From Agrobacterium fabrum (GTDB lineage Bacteria; Pseudomonadota; Alphaproteobacteria; Rhizobiales; Rhizobiaceae): a DNA stretch of 12,465 bases. The stretch spans positions 1 to 12,465 of the forward strand of contig QFOL01000104.1 in assembly GCA_003241215.1 (NCBI GenBank). The letters are read 5' to 3'. Of the stretch, positions 1 to 7,030 are shown in pieces; positions within the stretch are counted from its first letter, which is position 1, and every line of letters starts with the position of its first letter. The notes beneath the pieces are model-generated. The model did no database searches. It saw only the letters and a program-made list of their open reading frames with translations, and was not told where the DNA came from. Both the position numbers and the translations under genes were made by a program.

Positions 1-35
1 GCTGCATATGGAACGAGCGCGTTTCGCTTGTCTCC

Positions 36-52
36 TCTCCCCGGCGGGGAGA
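36..52. repeat. Short GC-rich palindrome downstream of the DUF1624 gene
   Basis: TCTCCCC and GGGGAGA form a perfect 7-bp inverted repeat around a 3-base loop. It lies 40 bases beyond the stop of the minus-strand DUF1624 gene. No run of T follows it on either strand, so it is not a convincing intrinsic terminator. Palindromes of this kind are, from memory, common in rhizobial intergenic DNA, but I cannot count copies here. The rest of 1-91 shows nothing I can name. Confidence 0.4.
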
Positions 53-91
53 AGAAAAGGCGGCAAGCGCTAACGTTCTGGCTACCTGAGC

Positions 92-1057
92 CTACTGCGC
101 CTCAGCCGTGCACTGTTGCGCCACTTCGCTGACCTTCGTCTGCTGATCGGGGTTTAGCTTGCCGTCCATCATCATGTCGAACAGGTTTTCCGCCTGCAGT
201 TTCTCCAGCGTGCAGCCACAGAAGCGCTGGCACAGTTCCAACCCGTTCGCCTGCTCGACGCAACTCTTTTCACAGCTCGATTTGTAAAGCTCGACCTGAT
301 CGACAGGCGGGGGCGGGGCGATGACGGACAGGACATAAACGAGACCGATCAGTACCGGCTGATGGATCAGGTAGAAGGCGAGGCTGTGACGGCCGGCGCC
401 GGCGATCAGGTTACGGGGTGAACTCGGGTTCCGAAAGCGGTCGAGCCAGCCGCGCGGGGTGACGAATTGCGAGACGGCGAGACCGGCGAGGAAGGGCGCA
501 AGCCAGGGCAGCAGCGGCACATAATCGTTCGAGCGGGGCGGCATGGTGGAAAAACCGATCCAGGCCAGCCATTTGGCGTTGAACAGTTCGGATTGCAGAT
601 ATTGCGGCACGATGAAAACGATCACCGCGAAAAGCAGCGTCACGGCCGCGGGGGCGCGCAGGAACAGCAGCCCCACAAGGCTTGCGGCGGCGATGTTGTG
701 CAAGATGCCGAAGAAGATGAAGCTATCAGGAAAGGCGAAATAGGTGGCGACGGTGATGAGCAGCGCCGAACCGGCCACCATCGCGAAACGCTTGCCGAAG
801 GACGGCCAGTTCACGCCCTTGCCGTGGGCGAGAAAGAGGCTGAAACCGGCGAGAAACAGGAACGAGCTGGCGATGCCGCGCGCATAGAGCTTCCAGAGAC
901 CGGTGGTTGCCGTACCGGGTTCGAGATAGCCGAAATATTCCAGATTCCAGGTGAAGTGGTAGGACGCCATGGCGATGAGGGCCAGCCCGCGCAGGGTGTC
1001 GAGGCCGCCCATGCGGCCTTTGCGGCGGTTTTCGTTTGCGGCTGCGTTCGTGTCCAT
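92..1057 (-). CDS. DUF1624 (HGSNAT-like) multi-pass membrane protein with Cys-rich C-terminal tail
   Basis: Integral membrane protein of 321 residues. The N-terminal signature, with LDTLRGLALIAM at about residues 19-30 followed by a conserved His in SYHFTWNL, is that of the DUF1624 family, related to heparan-alpha-glucosaminide N-acetyltransferase and other acyltransferase-like membrane proteins. Several hydrophobic segments follow, and the last ends near residue 250 (HSLAFYLIHQPVLIG, then VLSVIAPPPP). The substrate is unknown. After the last membrane segment is an unusual soluble tail of about 65 residues with Cys at 262, 266, 276, 280, 282 and 316. The stop is TAG at 92-94. The ATG at 1057 has only a weak GGAAA upstream. 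A second in-frame ATG at 1012 (residue 16) has AAAGG four bases before it and could be the true start. The gene lies 67 bases after the DUF599 gene on the same strand and is probably cotranscribed. Confidence 0.82.
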   Translation of the reverse strand: MDTNAAANENRRKGRMGGLDTLRGLALIAMASYHFTWNLEYFGYLEPGTATTGLWKLYARGIASSFLFLAGFSLFLAHGKGVNWPSFGKRFAMVAGSALLITVATYFAFPDSFIFFGILHNIAAASLVGLLFLRAPAAVTLLFAVIVFIVPQYLQSELFNAKWLAWIGFSTMPPRSNDYVPLLPWLAPFLAGLAVSQFVTPRGWLDRFRNPSSPRNLIAGAGRHSLAFYLIHQPVLIGLVYVLSVIAPPPPVDQVELYKSSCEKSCVEQANGLELCQRFCGCTLEKLQAENLFDMMMDGKLNPDQQTKVSEVAQQCTAEAQ

Positions 1058-1124
1058 GTTTTCCGTTTTTCAGCTTTTCAGGAGGCCGGCATTCAGGTGG
1101 CTTGGCCCTTGAAGTACGGCGATT

Positions 1125-1817
1125 TCAAGGCCTGTTTTCTTCCATGATGGCGCGCCGGGCCTCGGAAAAGAACTGGCGGCGCAAGAGCGCCACGATGATG
1201 ATGACGGTGCTGGCGATGAAGACGTAGGGACTGATGAACCAGCCGAGATAGCCGATGGACAGAAAGATGGTCCTGAGGCCGTCATTGAAGTTCTTAGCAG
1301 CGATGATGTTCATCTTTATGACGTTTTCGGCGGCGCGCTCGGCCGCCTCGCGGTCCGCACCGACGTCATGGACCATGGGAATGGCGCCGAAGAGGATGGT
1401 GCAATAGTTGAACAGGCGGTAGGACCAGCCGAATTTGAAAAAGGAATAACCGAACAGGCAGGTGAGCCCGATGACCTTCAGTTCGAAGGCCGTGCGTCCG
1501 GAGTAATGCACGAAAGGCATGTCGCGAAACACCGATTCGACCTGTTCGGTGGCACCGAGAAGGGCGAAACAGCCACCGATGGCGAAGATGGAGGTGGAGG
1601 CGAAGAAGGCTGTGCCGTTCTGCAGGCCGGCCATGATCTGGGTGTCGATCATCTTCAGGTCGCGCTTCAGCGAATTCATGATCCAGTCGCGCCGGCGCTC
1701 GGCCATGGCCTGATTGAGGCTGGCGCGCGAAAACAGCCGCGATCCCGTCGTGATATGGGTATAGGCAGCCCACAGGACGATGAAAACGACGATCGATATA
1801 TAGTCCATGACGGTCAT
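1125..1817 (-). CDS. DUF599 family membrane protein
   Basis: Membrane protein of 230 residues from the start chosen here. The pattern fits DUF599: a first membrane helix at about 5-20 after MTVMDY, a basic stretch with RRRDWIM at 41-47, then helices at about 70-89, 111-129 and 183-212. Conserved features such as DTQIMAGLQNG and NFNDGLRTIFLSIGYLGW are visible. The molecular function of the family is unknown. I place the start at the ATG at 1817, where AAGGTGA lies about 10 bases upstream and the N terminus runs directly into the first helix. A longer frame begins with TTG at 1886 and has another ATG at 1859, but neither has a good ribosome binding site and both would add a polar stretch. A separate 25-codon ORF ends 10 bases upstream (1828-1905). 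The next gene downstream, 67 bases away, is the DUF1624 gene. Confidence 0.8.
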   Translation of the reverse strand: MTVMDYISIVVFIVLWAAYTHITTGSRLFSRASLNQAMAERRRDWIMNSLKRDLKMIDTQIMAGLQNGTAFFASTSIFAIGGCFALLGATEQVESVFRDMPFVHYSGRTAFELKVIGLTCLFGYSFFKFGWSYRLFNYCTILFGAIPMVHDVGADREAAERAAENVIKMNIIAAKNFNDGLRTIFLSIGYLGWFISPYVFIASTVIIIVALLRRQFFSEARRAIMEENRP

Positions 1818-1827
1818 CACGGGCAGG

Positions 1828-1905
1828 TCACCTTGCTGTTTGCGAATCTTCGAAAGCATATTGATTTGAAGGCCATGGCAAGGCAATGGCGGCGGTCGCC
1901 GTCAT
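1828..1905 (-). CDS. Possible 25-residue leader peptide upstream of the DUF599 gene
   Basis: On the minus strand an AAAGGAG (1914-1920) sits 8 bases before an ATG at 1905, the best ribosome binding site in this stretch. The frame runs 25 codons, starting MTATAAIALPW and ending EDSQTAR, to a TGA at 1828-1830. It is in a different frame from the DUF599 gene, whose ATG lies 10 bases beyond this stop. The DUF599 ribosome binding site overlaps the end of this ORF, an arrangement that would allow translational coupling. It could instead be the remnant of an N-terminal extension after a frameshift, or chance. No homologue is recognised. Confidence 0.35.
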   Translation of the reverse strand: MTATAAIALPWPSNQYAFEDSQTAR

Positions 1906-2068
1906 CCGATATTCTCCTTTGCCGTTGCGGTTTCATCATTCGGTTTTTCGCTAACTTTCCGGTAACCAAGTCGCTTTATCAATCCGGTCGCGGACAAGAG
2001 GTCTGCCGGTTCCGGGTAAGGTTTTGCGTACCGGTTCCGACTGATCTTCCGTCAGCATCAACGGCCGA

Positions 2069-2096
2069 TTGACAGGACGGCCGTTCGCACCTAGCT
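2069..2096 (+). promoter_or_regulatory. Candidate sigma-70 type promoter upstream of cobP
   Basis: TTGAC at 2069-2073, 17 bases, then CTAGCT at 2091-2096 resembles the rhizobial housekeeping promoter pattern CTTGAC-N17-CTATAT. The -35 matches well, the -10 at four of six positions. Transcription would begin near 2103. It could drive cobP with a leader of about 215 bases, or a separate small RNA. This is a pattern match by eye only. Confidence 0.25.
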
Positions 2097-2102
2097 TTTC
2101 AC

Positions 2103-2228
2103 GAGGACCGGTGTTTCCGGTATCCGGAGTTGCCAAGGCTCCCATGTCCCGCATCCTGCGGGCAGGTTTTGTCTCTCCGGCCCGGTATCAGCGGCAGTCC
2201 GGCGTGAATAACCGGGGGACGCCTTTTT
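2103..2228 (+). ncRNA. Candidate small RNA or structured leader of cobP
   Basis: If transcription starts near 2103 from the promoter-like sequence, the first 125 bases contain hairpins at 2116-2128 and 2148-2162 and end in a terminator-like hairpin with a T run at 2224-2228. That is the shape of a small RNA or an attenuator. It does not match any RNA family I recognise. In particular, the conserved cobalamin riboswitch core and the AGACCTGCC box are missing in the expected order. This is inference from secondary-structure potential alone. Confidence 0.18.
2201..2228 (+). terminator. Weak terminator-like hairpin upstream of cobP
   Basis: GGCGT (2201-2205) pairs with ACGCC (2219-2223) across a 13-base loop and is followed directly by TTTTT. 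The stem is only 5 bp, so strength is doubtful. No recognised plus-strand gene ends before it, so it would terminate a small RNA or act within the cobP leader. Confidence 0.25.
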
Positions 2229-2318
2229 CTACGAATCGTTCCCTTCATGTCCGCCTGTCCCTGGCTTGCGACATCGCAAAGATGCCGGTCCGCTTCATCC
2301 TTTCCCTTCAGGTTCCCG

Positions 2319-2840
2319 ATGACAGATAAAAACCGCTCCGTTTTCATTCTTGGCGGCGCGCGCTCCGGCAAGTCCCGTTTTGCAGAGGAACTCGCGGTAA
2401 CTGCCGGCGGAAGCCTGCATTATCTGGCCACCGGCCGGGCATGGGACGATGAGATGCGCGAGCGTATCACCCATCATCAGGAACGACGCGGCGGCGAATG
2501 GACCACCCATGAAGCGCCGGTCGATATTGCCACTGTGCTGGGACGTCTCGATGCGCCGGAAAATGTCATTCTCATCGATTGCCTCACCTTGTGGCTCACC
2601 AATCTGATGATGGAGAACGCCGATATCGAGGCTGCGTTCACGGCAGTTGAGGCGGCGATTATATCGGCTCAGGCGAAGCTGATTTTCGTCTCCAACGAGG
2701 TCGGTCTCGGCATCGTGCCGGAAAACCGCATGGCGCGTGAATTTCGCGATCATGCCGGCAGGCTGCACCAGCGCGTCGCCGCCATTGCCGACGAGGTCTA
2801 TCTTGTCGCCGCCGGGTTGCCGCTCAGGATGAAGGGCTGA
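2319..2840 (+). CDS. cobP: Cobinamide kinase / cobinamide-phosphate guanylyltransferase (CobP/CobU)
   Basis: Cytoplasmic bifunctional enzyme of adenosylcobalamin synthesis. It phosphorylates adenosylcobinamide and then transfers GMP to give adenosyl-GDP-cobinamide, in nucleotide-loop assembly. The 173-residue length is normal for the family. Visible motifs are the P-loop GGARSGKS at residues 12-19, the segment [13 protein letters not shown] with the His pair at 52-53 that aligns with the guanylylated His of Cob[14 protein letters not shown], and the C-terminal [18 protein letters not shown]. The ATG at 2319 is chosen because the P-loop strand begins right after it. An in-frame ATG at 2247 would add 24 residues not typical of the family and lacks a ribosome binding site. 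The site before 2319 is itself weak (AGG seven bases away). No other cobalamin gene is in the window, so the gene looks isolated between the DUF599 unit and fixN. No riboswitch was recognised. Confidence 0.93.
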   Translation: MTDKNRSVFILGGARSGKSRFAEELAVTAGGSLHYLATGRAWDDEMRERITHHQERRGGEWTTHEAPVDIATVLGRLDAPENVILIDCLTLWLTNLMMENADIEAAFTAVEAAIISAQAKLIFVSNEVGLGIVPENRMAREFRDHAGRLHQRVAAIADEVYLVAAGLPLRMKG

Positions 2841-2848
2841 CGCGAGGC

Positions 2849-2872
2849 CCGTAAAAGCCAAGCCGTAAAAGC
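2849..2872 (+). repeat. Two copies of CCGTAAAAGC just after cobP
   Basis: The 10-base word CCGTAAAAGC occurs at 2849-2858 and again at 2863-2872, 14 bases apart start to start, a little more than one helical turn. The outer CCCG and CGGG can pair weakly. No protein known to bind this word comes to mind. The first copy is 8 bases beyond the cobP stop and far from the fixN start. Confidence 0.3.
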
Positions 2873-2961
2873 GGGATTTCCTTCATCATCTCTTCCGGTT
2901 TCCGCGTCGTTTCTCCCGCCGCAGCGCTCTTTCCTGACAGGGCTGCGGCAGCTTTGCTTTC

Positions 2962-2975
2962 TTGATCTGGATCAA
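2962..2975. promoter_or_regulatory. FixK/FnrN box (anaerobox) of the fixNOQP promoter
   Basis: TTGATCTGGATCAA is a perfect match to the FNR/FixK consensus TTGAT-N4-ATCAA. The dyad extends one base further on each side (CTTGATC-TG-GATCAAG, 2961-2976). It lies 115 bases before the fixN ATG. If it acts at the usual class II position of -41.5, transcription starts near 3010 and the fixN leader is about 80 bases. It predicts activation at low oxygen by a FixK or FnrN protein encoded elsewhere. The rest of 2841-3090 holds only a short direct repeat and no recognised gene or clear cobP terminator. Confidence 0.9.
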
Positions 2976-3090
2976 GGTGGCCTTTCCCCGCCGGTGGCAA
3001 TGCTCCAACCGACGCAAAGGCATGTTTCCGCCCTCCCAGGTGTGTCCTGAGCCTTTCGTCGGTCGGCTTGCACGTTGGGGGAAACCAACA

Positions 3091-4737
3091 ATGAATTATA
3101 CGTTAGAAACCGCGGTTGTGGCGCTTGGGGCCTTTCTCGCGTTGCTCGGGGCGGCCTTCGCCCATGACAGTCTTTTCGCCGCCCATATGTGGGTGCTGTT
3201 CTTTACGCTTCTGGTCAGCACGGTGCTTCTGCTGCGCCGTGTTTCCTTCGCGCCTGTCGATCCGGCCGCGCTCGCCCGTCGCAAGTCGGAATATTTCGAC
3301 GAGGTGGTGAAATACGGCGTCATCGCGACCGTATTCTGGGGCGTCGTCGGATTTCTGGTAGGCGTCGTCGTGGCGCTTCAGCTCGCCTTTCCCGATCTCA
3401 ATATCGCGCCCTATTTCAATTTCGGCCGGATGCGGCCGCTGCACACATCGGCGGTGATCTTCGCTTTCGGGGGAAATGCGCTGATCGCCACCTCCTTCTA
3501 TGTGGTGCAGAGAACCTGTCGGGCGCGCCTGTTCGGCGGCAATCTCGGCTGGTTCGTGTTCTGGGGCTACAATCTCTTCATCGTCATGGCCGCCACGGGC
3601 TATCTGCTCGGCATCACGCAGGGCCGTGAATATGCGGAGCCGGAATGGTATGTCGATATCTGGCTGACCATTGTCTGGGTCGCCTATCTCGTCACCTTCC
3701 TCGGTACGATCCTGACGCGCAAGGAGCCGCATATCTATGTGGCGAGCTGGTTCTATCTGAGCTTCATCGTCACCATCGCCATGCTGCACATCGTCAACAA
3801 TCTGGCGATTCCGGTTTCCTTCCTCGGCGTCAAGAGCTACTCGGCCTTCTCGGGCGTGCAGGATGCGCTGACGCAATGGTGGTACGGCCATAACGCCGTC
3901 GGTTTCTTCCTCACCGCCGGTTTCCTCGGCATGATGTACTACTTCATCCCGAAGCAGGTGAACCGCCCGGTCTATTCCTACCGCCTGTCGATCATCCACT
4001 TCTGGGCGCTGATCTTCATGTATATCTGGGCCGGCCCGCACCATCTGCACTATACGGCGCTGCCGGACTGGGCGCAGACGCTCGGCATGGTGTTCTCGAT
4101 CATGTTGTGGATGCCCTCGTGGGGCGGGATGATCAACGGCCTGATGACGCTTTCCGGCGCATGGGACAAGATCCGTACCGATCCCGTCGTGCGCATGATG
4201 GTGATGGCGGTTGCCTTCTACGGCATGGCGACCTTCGAAGGCCCGATGATGTCGATCAAGGCCGTCAACTCGCTCAGCCACTATACCGACTGGACCATCG
4301 GCCATGTTCATTCCGGCGCACTCGGCTGGAACGGCATGATCACCTTCGGCGCAATCTATTACCTGACGCCGAAACTCTGGGGCAGGGAGCGTCTCTACAG
4401 CCTGCAACTGGTCAACTGGCACTTCTGGCTCGCCACGCTCGGCATCGTCATCTACGCCGCCGTCATGTGGGTAGCAGGCATCCAGCAGGCGCTGATGTGG
4501 CGTGAATACGATGCCCAAGGCTTCCTCGTTTATTCCTTCGCGGAATCGGTCGCGGCGCTGTTCCCCTATTACGTGATGCGTGCATTGGGCGGCCTGATGT
4601 TCCTCAGCGGCGCGCTGATCATGGCCTACAACGTCACGATGACCATTCTCGGTCATCAACGCGACGAAGGTATCCACACGGATGCCGAAGCTTCGGCGCA
4701 GCCCGCCGAAACCCGTTCGCTACAGCCCGCTGAATAA
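3091..4737 (+). CDS. fixN: Cytochrome c oxidase cbb3-type subunit I (FixN/CcoN)
   Basis: Catalytic subunit of the high-affinity cbb3 oxidase in the cytoplasmic membrane. It reduces oxygen to water at a heme b3-CuB centre and pumps protons, allowing respiration under microoxic conditions. The 548 residues fit the family, with about a dozen membrane helices. Candidate metal ligands are visible: His118 in [14 protein letters not shown] (low-spin heme b), His267 in [11 protein letters not shown] and His317/His318 in [13 protein letters not shown] (CuB), and His397, His405 and His407 in [20 protein letters not shown] (heme region). The start at 3091 is preceded by GGGGGAAA about 7 bases away and leads directly into the first helix ([16 protein letters not shown]). 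The frame is open upstream to 2962, but that would place the start inside the FixK box, so it is rejected. First gene of the fixNOQP operon. fixO follows after 10 bases. Confidence 0.97.
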   Translation: MNYTLETAVVALGAFLALLGAAFAHDSLFAAHMWVLFFTLLVSTVLLLRRVSFAPVDPAALARRKSEYFDEVVKYGVIATVFWGVVGFLVGVVVALQLAFPDLNIAPYFNFGRMRPLHTSAVIFAFGGNALIATSFYVVQRTCRARLFGGNLGWFVFWGYNLFIVMAATGYLLGITQGREYAEPEWYVDIWLTIVWVAYLVTFLGTILTRKEPHIYVASWFYLSFIVTIAMLHIVNNLAIPVSFLGVKSYSAFSGVQDALTQWWYGHNAVGFFLTAGFLGMMYYFIPKQVNRPVYSYRLSIIHFWALIFMYIWAGPHHLHYTALPDWAQTLGMVFSIMLWMPSWGGMINGLMTLSGAWDKIRTDPVVRMMVMAVAFYGMATFEGPMMSIKAVNSLSHYTDWTIGHVHSGALGWNGMITFGAIYYLTPKLWGRERLYSLQLVNWHFWLATLGIVIYAAVMWVAGIQQALMWREYDAQGFLVYSFAESVAALFPYYVMRALGGLMFLSGALIMAYNVTMTILGHQRDEGIHTDAEASAQPAETRSLQPAE

Positions 4738-4747
4738 GGAGAGGCCG

Positions 4748-5479
4748 ATGTCCATACTCGACAAACACGGCGTTATCGAACGCAACGCCACGCTGCTTCT
4801 GGTTGGCTCCCTGCTGGTCGTTTCCATCGGCGGCATCGTGGAAATAGCACCGCTCTTCTATCTCGAAAACACCATCGAGAAGGTGGAGGGCATGCGACCC
4901 TATTCGCCGCTGGAACTCGCCGGACGCAACATTTACATCCGCGAGGGGTGTTACGTCTGCCATAGCCAGATGATCCGGCCGTTCCGCGACGAGGTGGAGC
5001 GTTACGGACATTACAGCCTGGCGGCGGAATCGATGTACGACCACCCGTTCCAGTGGGGCTCCAAGCGCACGGGGCCGGATCTCGCGCGTGTCGGCGATCG
5101 TTATTCGAACGAATGGCACGTGCAGCATCTGGCCGATCCGCGCTCGGTGGTGCCGGAATCGATCATGCCGTCCTATGCTTTCCTGAAGACCACGCCGCTG
5201 AAGATCACCGATATCTCGATGGAGCTGAAGGCCAATCGCGCCGTCGGCGTGCCCTATAGCGACGAGATGATCGAGAAATCCGCGGCCGATCTGGCCGCCC
5301 AGGCCGATCCTAATGCCGATACGGGCGAACTTCTGGCGCGTTATCCGAAGGCGAAGGTGGGCGATTTCGACGGCGATCCGGCCAAGCTCACCGAAATGGA
5401 TGCGCTGGTCGCCTATCTGCAGATGCTCGGCACACTGGTCGATTTCTCGACCTATGACGATGCCGCCGGATACCGGTGA
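4748..5479 (+). CDS. fixO: cbb3 oxidase mono-heme cytochrome c subunit (FixO/CcoO)
   Basis: Membrane-anchored c-type cytochrome of the cbb3 oxidase, 243 residues, passing electrons from FixP to FixN on the periplasmic side. A single N-terminal helix spans about 14-33 ([16 protein letters not shown]). The heme-binding motif CYVCH is at residues 68-72, and the probable axial Met is Met140 in [10 protein letters not shown]. The C-terminal half, including [16 protein letters not shown], is typical of cytochrome c folds. The ATG at 4748 has AAGGAG seven bases upstream overlapping the fixN stop region, which supports this start over in-frame codons further upstream within fixN. fixQ starts 13 bases after its stop. 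Confidence 0.97.
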   Translation: MSILDKHGVIERNATLLLVGSLLVVSIGGIVEIAPLFYLENTIEKVEGMRPYSPLELAGRNIYIREGCYVCHSQMIRPFRDEVERYGHYSLAAESMYDHPFQWGSKRTGPDLARVGDRYSNEWHVQHLADPRSVVPESIMPSYAFLKTTPLKITDISMELKANRAVGVPYSDEMIEKSAADLAAQADPNADTGELLARYPKAKVGDFDGDPAKLTEMDALVAYLQMLGTLVDFSTYDDAAGYR

Positions 5480-5492
5480 GGAGGTGTGAACC

Positions 5493-5645
5493 ATGGAAAC
5501 CTATACGGCCATGCGCCACTTCGCCGACAGCTGGGGCCTGCTTGCCATGACCCTGTTCTTTATCGGTGTCGTCGTTTTCACCCTTCGCCCCGGTTCCAGA
5601 CAAGCCGCGGACGATGCCGCCAGCATTCCGCTCAGGGAGGACTAG
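5493..5645 (+). CDS. fixQ: cbb3 oxidase small subunit FixQ (CcoQ)
   Basis: Small membrane protein of 50 residues. It begins METYTAMRHFADSW and has one hydrophobic helix at about 15-31 (GLLAMTLFFIGVVVFTL), then a polar cytoplasmic tail ending PLRED. Size, motif and place between fixO and fixP identify it as CcoQ/FixQ, which in other bacteria stabilises the association of FixP with the core oxidase. GAGGAGG lies 8 bases before the ATG, overlapping the end of fixO. fixP begins 3 bases after its stop, so translation is probably coupled. Confidence 0.95.
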   Translation: METYTAMRHFADSWGLLAMTLFFIGVVVFTLRPGSRQAADDAASIPLRED

Positions 5646-5648
5646 GAT

Positions 5649-6512
5649 ATGTCCGAAAAACAAATTGATGACATCAGCGGCGTCGAAACCACCGGCCATG
5701 AATGGGACGGCATCCGTGAGCTGAACAACCCCATGCCCCGCTGGTGGGTGTGGACCTTCTATTTCACGATCCTCTGGGCCATCGGCTACACTATTGCCTA
5801 TCCGGCGTGGCCGCTGATCAACGGGGCCACGCAAGGGTTGCTTGGCTGGAACAGCCGTGGCGACATCGCCGCCGAAATTGCCGATGCAAAACAGTCGCAA
5901 AGCGTCTTTGTCGACAAGATCGCCAATTCGTCGCTTGCCGACATTCAGGGCGACCCGACGCTGATGCAATTTGCCCTGTCCGGCGGCGCTGCCGCTTTCA
6001 AGGTCAATTGCATTCAGTGTCACGGTTCGGGCGCTGAAGGCGGGCAGGGCTATCCCAACCTCAACGATGACGACTGGATGTGGGGCGGCAGCGTCGACGA
6101 CATCTATACGACGGTGAAGCACGGCATCCGTTTTGCCGACGATGCGGATACGCGTGCTTCGGAAATGCCGGCCTTTAGCGATATCCTCCAGTCGAACGAA
6201 ATCCGCGAGGTCGCCGCCTATGTCGTCAGTCTCACCGGCACCCCCTCCAACCCGGCTCTGGTGGAGCCCGGCAAGCAGCTCTTTGCTGACAATTGCGCCT
6301 CCTGCCACGGGGAAGACGCCAAGGGCAATCGTGAATTCGGCGCACCCAATCTGGCCGACGCGATCTGGCTGAAGTCGCATGGGGAGGAAGGCATCGTCTC
6401 GCAGATCCGTTCGCCCAAGCACGGCGTCATGCCAGCCTGGGGTGAGCGCCTCGGCGATACGACCGTCAAGCAGCTGGCAATCTTCGTGCATTCGCTTGGT
6501 GGGGGCGAGTGA
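5649..6512 (+). CDS. fixP: cbb3 oxidase di-heme cytochrome c subunit (FixP/CcoP)
   Basis: Membrane-anchored di-heme cytochrome c of 287 residues, the entry point for electrons from periplasmic cytochrome c or the bc1 complex. After a polar N terminus with NNPMPRWWVW at 26-35, one helix spans about 32-51. Two cytochrome c domains follow. Heme motif CIQCH is at 121-125 with likely Met ligand Met173 (SEMPAF). Heme motif CASCH is at 216-220 with Met261 (GVMPAWG). Length and order are as expected for CcoP. GGGAGG lies 8 bases before the ATG within the end of fixQ. This is the last gene of the operon: an intrinsic terminator begins 18 bases after its stop. Confidence 0.97.
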   Translation: MSEKQIDDISGVETTGHEWDGIRELNNPMPRWWVWTFYFTILWAIGYTIAYPAWPLINGATQGLLGWNSRGDIAAEIADAKQSQSVFVDKIANSSLADIQGDPTLMQFALSGGAAAFKVNCIQCHGSGAEGGQGYPNLNDDDWMWGGSVDDIYTTVKHGIRFADDADTRASEMPAFSDILQSNEIREVAAYVVSLTGTPSNPALVEPGKQLFADNCASCHGEDAKGNREFGAPNLADAIWLKSHGEEGIVSQIRSPKHGVMPAWGERLGDTTVKQLAIFVHSLGGGE

Positions 6513-6530
6513 GGCAAGTGGAATATAAAG

Positions 6531-6557
6531 AAGGGCGCCGGGTGGGCGCCCTTTTTT
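6531..6557. terminator. Intrinsic terminator after fixP, between convergent genes
   Basis: AAGGGCGCC (6531-6539) pairs perfectly with GGCGCCCTT (6545-6553) around a 5-base loop, and six T follow on the plus strand (6552-6557). This strong rho-independent terminator ends fixNOQP. On the minus strand the same hairpin lies just past the stop of the VOC gene at 6568 and is followed by a short A/T-rich stretch (TTCTTTATATTCC), so it may also serve that operon. Confidence 0.9.
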
Positions 6558-6567
6558 ATTGTTCAGA

Positions 6568-7014
6568 TCAGGCGTTCTCCGCCCGTCCATCCGGATATTC
6601 GGCTGGTCCCTTCAACTCGATCTTGTTGCCGAAGGGATCACGAAAATAGAACGAATGTCCCATTCCTCTCGCGCCGCCGTGAAAGGCTTCCTGTTCTATC
6701 GTGACGTTAAATTTCGCCAGATGTGCGCGAAGCGCATCATGGTTCAGAGGACCGGTCGCTATGCAGATGTGATCGACATTACGACCTCCGGCGACGGGCG
6801 GAGCGGCCTTTGTGCCACCGGGGTGCGTGACATCCCAAAGCACGATCAGGGCATTGCCGCACCAGACTTGTTCCATCCCGAGAGCAGGGTAAGAGTAACC
6901 ATCCCTACACCCCAGCACGTTCCGGTAAAAATCGAGCGCCCGCGTCATGTCGTCGACGATGAATACGATATGATCGATACCGACCAACGAAAAAGGCGGT
7001 GTTGTCAAAGTCAT
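6568..7014 (-). CDS. VOC family protein with a possible His-His-Glu metal site
   Basis: Vicinal oxygen chelate (glyoxalase/bleomycin-resistance/FosA-like) protein of 148 residues, presumably cytoplasmic. It has two beta-alpha-beta-beta-beta modules: GIDHIVFIVDDMTRALDFY at 12-30 and VDHICIATG at 80-88. The ending YFRDPFGNKIELKGP is the usual second-module signature. His15, His82 and Glu133 sit where the metal ligands of FosA-type and related enzymes lie, so it could be an active metalloenzyme. The substrate cannot be told. The ATG at 7014 has AGGAG about 7 bases upstream. The frame is open upstream to 7158, but that region overlaps the preceding VOC gene. It is the last gene of the minus-strand operon, 16 bases after its neighbour, and converges on fixP. 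Confidence 0.88.
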   Translation of the reverse strand: MTLTTPPFSLVGIDHIVFIVDDMTRALDFYRNVLGCRDGYSYPALGMEQVWCGNALIVLWDVTHPGGTKAAPPVAGGRNVDHICIATGPLNHDALRAHLAKFNVTIEQEAFHGGARGMGHSFYFRDPFGNKIELKGPAEYPDGRAENA

Positions 7015-7030
7015 GGCGGGCTCCTGCCGA

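Larger units (their letters stand above)
1906..2318. other. About 410-base intergenic region with hairpins and no convincing gene
   Basis: This interval separates the minus-strand DUF599 unit from plus-strand cobP, so it should hold both promoters. It contains the inverted repeats AACGGCC/GGCCGTT (2060-2066 with 2079-2085), TCCGG/CCGGA (2116-2128) and CCCGCA/TGCGGG (2148-2162), and GGCGT/ACGCC followed by five T (2201-2228). There is also a 9-base direct repeat CCGGTTCCG (2006-2014 and 2031-2039). Open frames crossing it on both strands have low-complexity, Arg/Ser/Pro-rich translations and no good start sites. I looked for a cobalamin riboswitch before cobP and did not find its conserved core on either strand. 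Confidence 0.5.

Noticed and set aside
1107..1130. Inverted repeat CCTTGAA/TTCAAGG at the DUF599 stop as a terminator or operator
   Set aside because: It overlaps the coding end, has no T run on the minus strand, and the downstream gene on the same strand is only 67 bases away, so termination there is not supported.
467..1147. Plus-strand frame of 226 codons opposite the DUF1624 gene
   Set aside because: Gly/Glu/Arg/His-rich shadow translation. The minus-strand gene has clear membrane helices and family motifs.
2148..2162. Hairpin CCCGCA/TGCGGG as an intrinsic terminator
   Set aside because: The 6-bp stem is followed by CAGGTTTTG rather than an immediate T run, and no recognised gene ends upstream.
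2000..2318. Cobalamin riboswitch upstream of cobP
   Set aside because: Fragments such as GGCAGGTTTTGTCTCTCCGG resemble an inverted B12 box, but the conserved core (GCAACTG-type segment) is absent on both strands and the orientation is wrong for cobP.
2962..3090. Upstream extension of fixN by 43 codons to a TTG at 2962
   Set aside because: It would start inside the FixK box, has no ribosome binding site, and adds residues not found in CcoN. The ATG at 3091 has a good site.
3103..4677. Long antisense open frame of 524 codons opposite fixN
   Set aside because: Its His/Asp/Arg/Glu-rich translation with no recognisable domain is the usual shadow of a GC-rich coding gene in another frame.
5388..6590. 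Antisense open frame of 400 codons opposite fixP and fixQ
   Set aside because: It crosses the fixP terminator and known genes, has no family signature, and is explained by GC-biased codon use of fixP.
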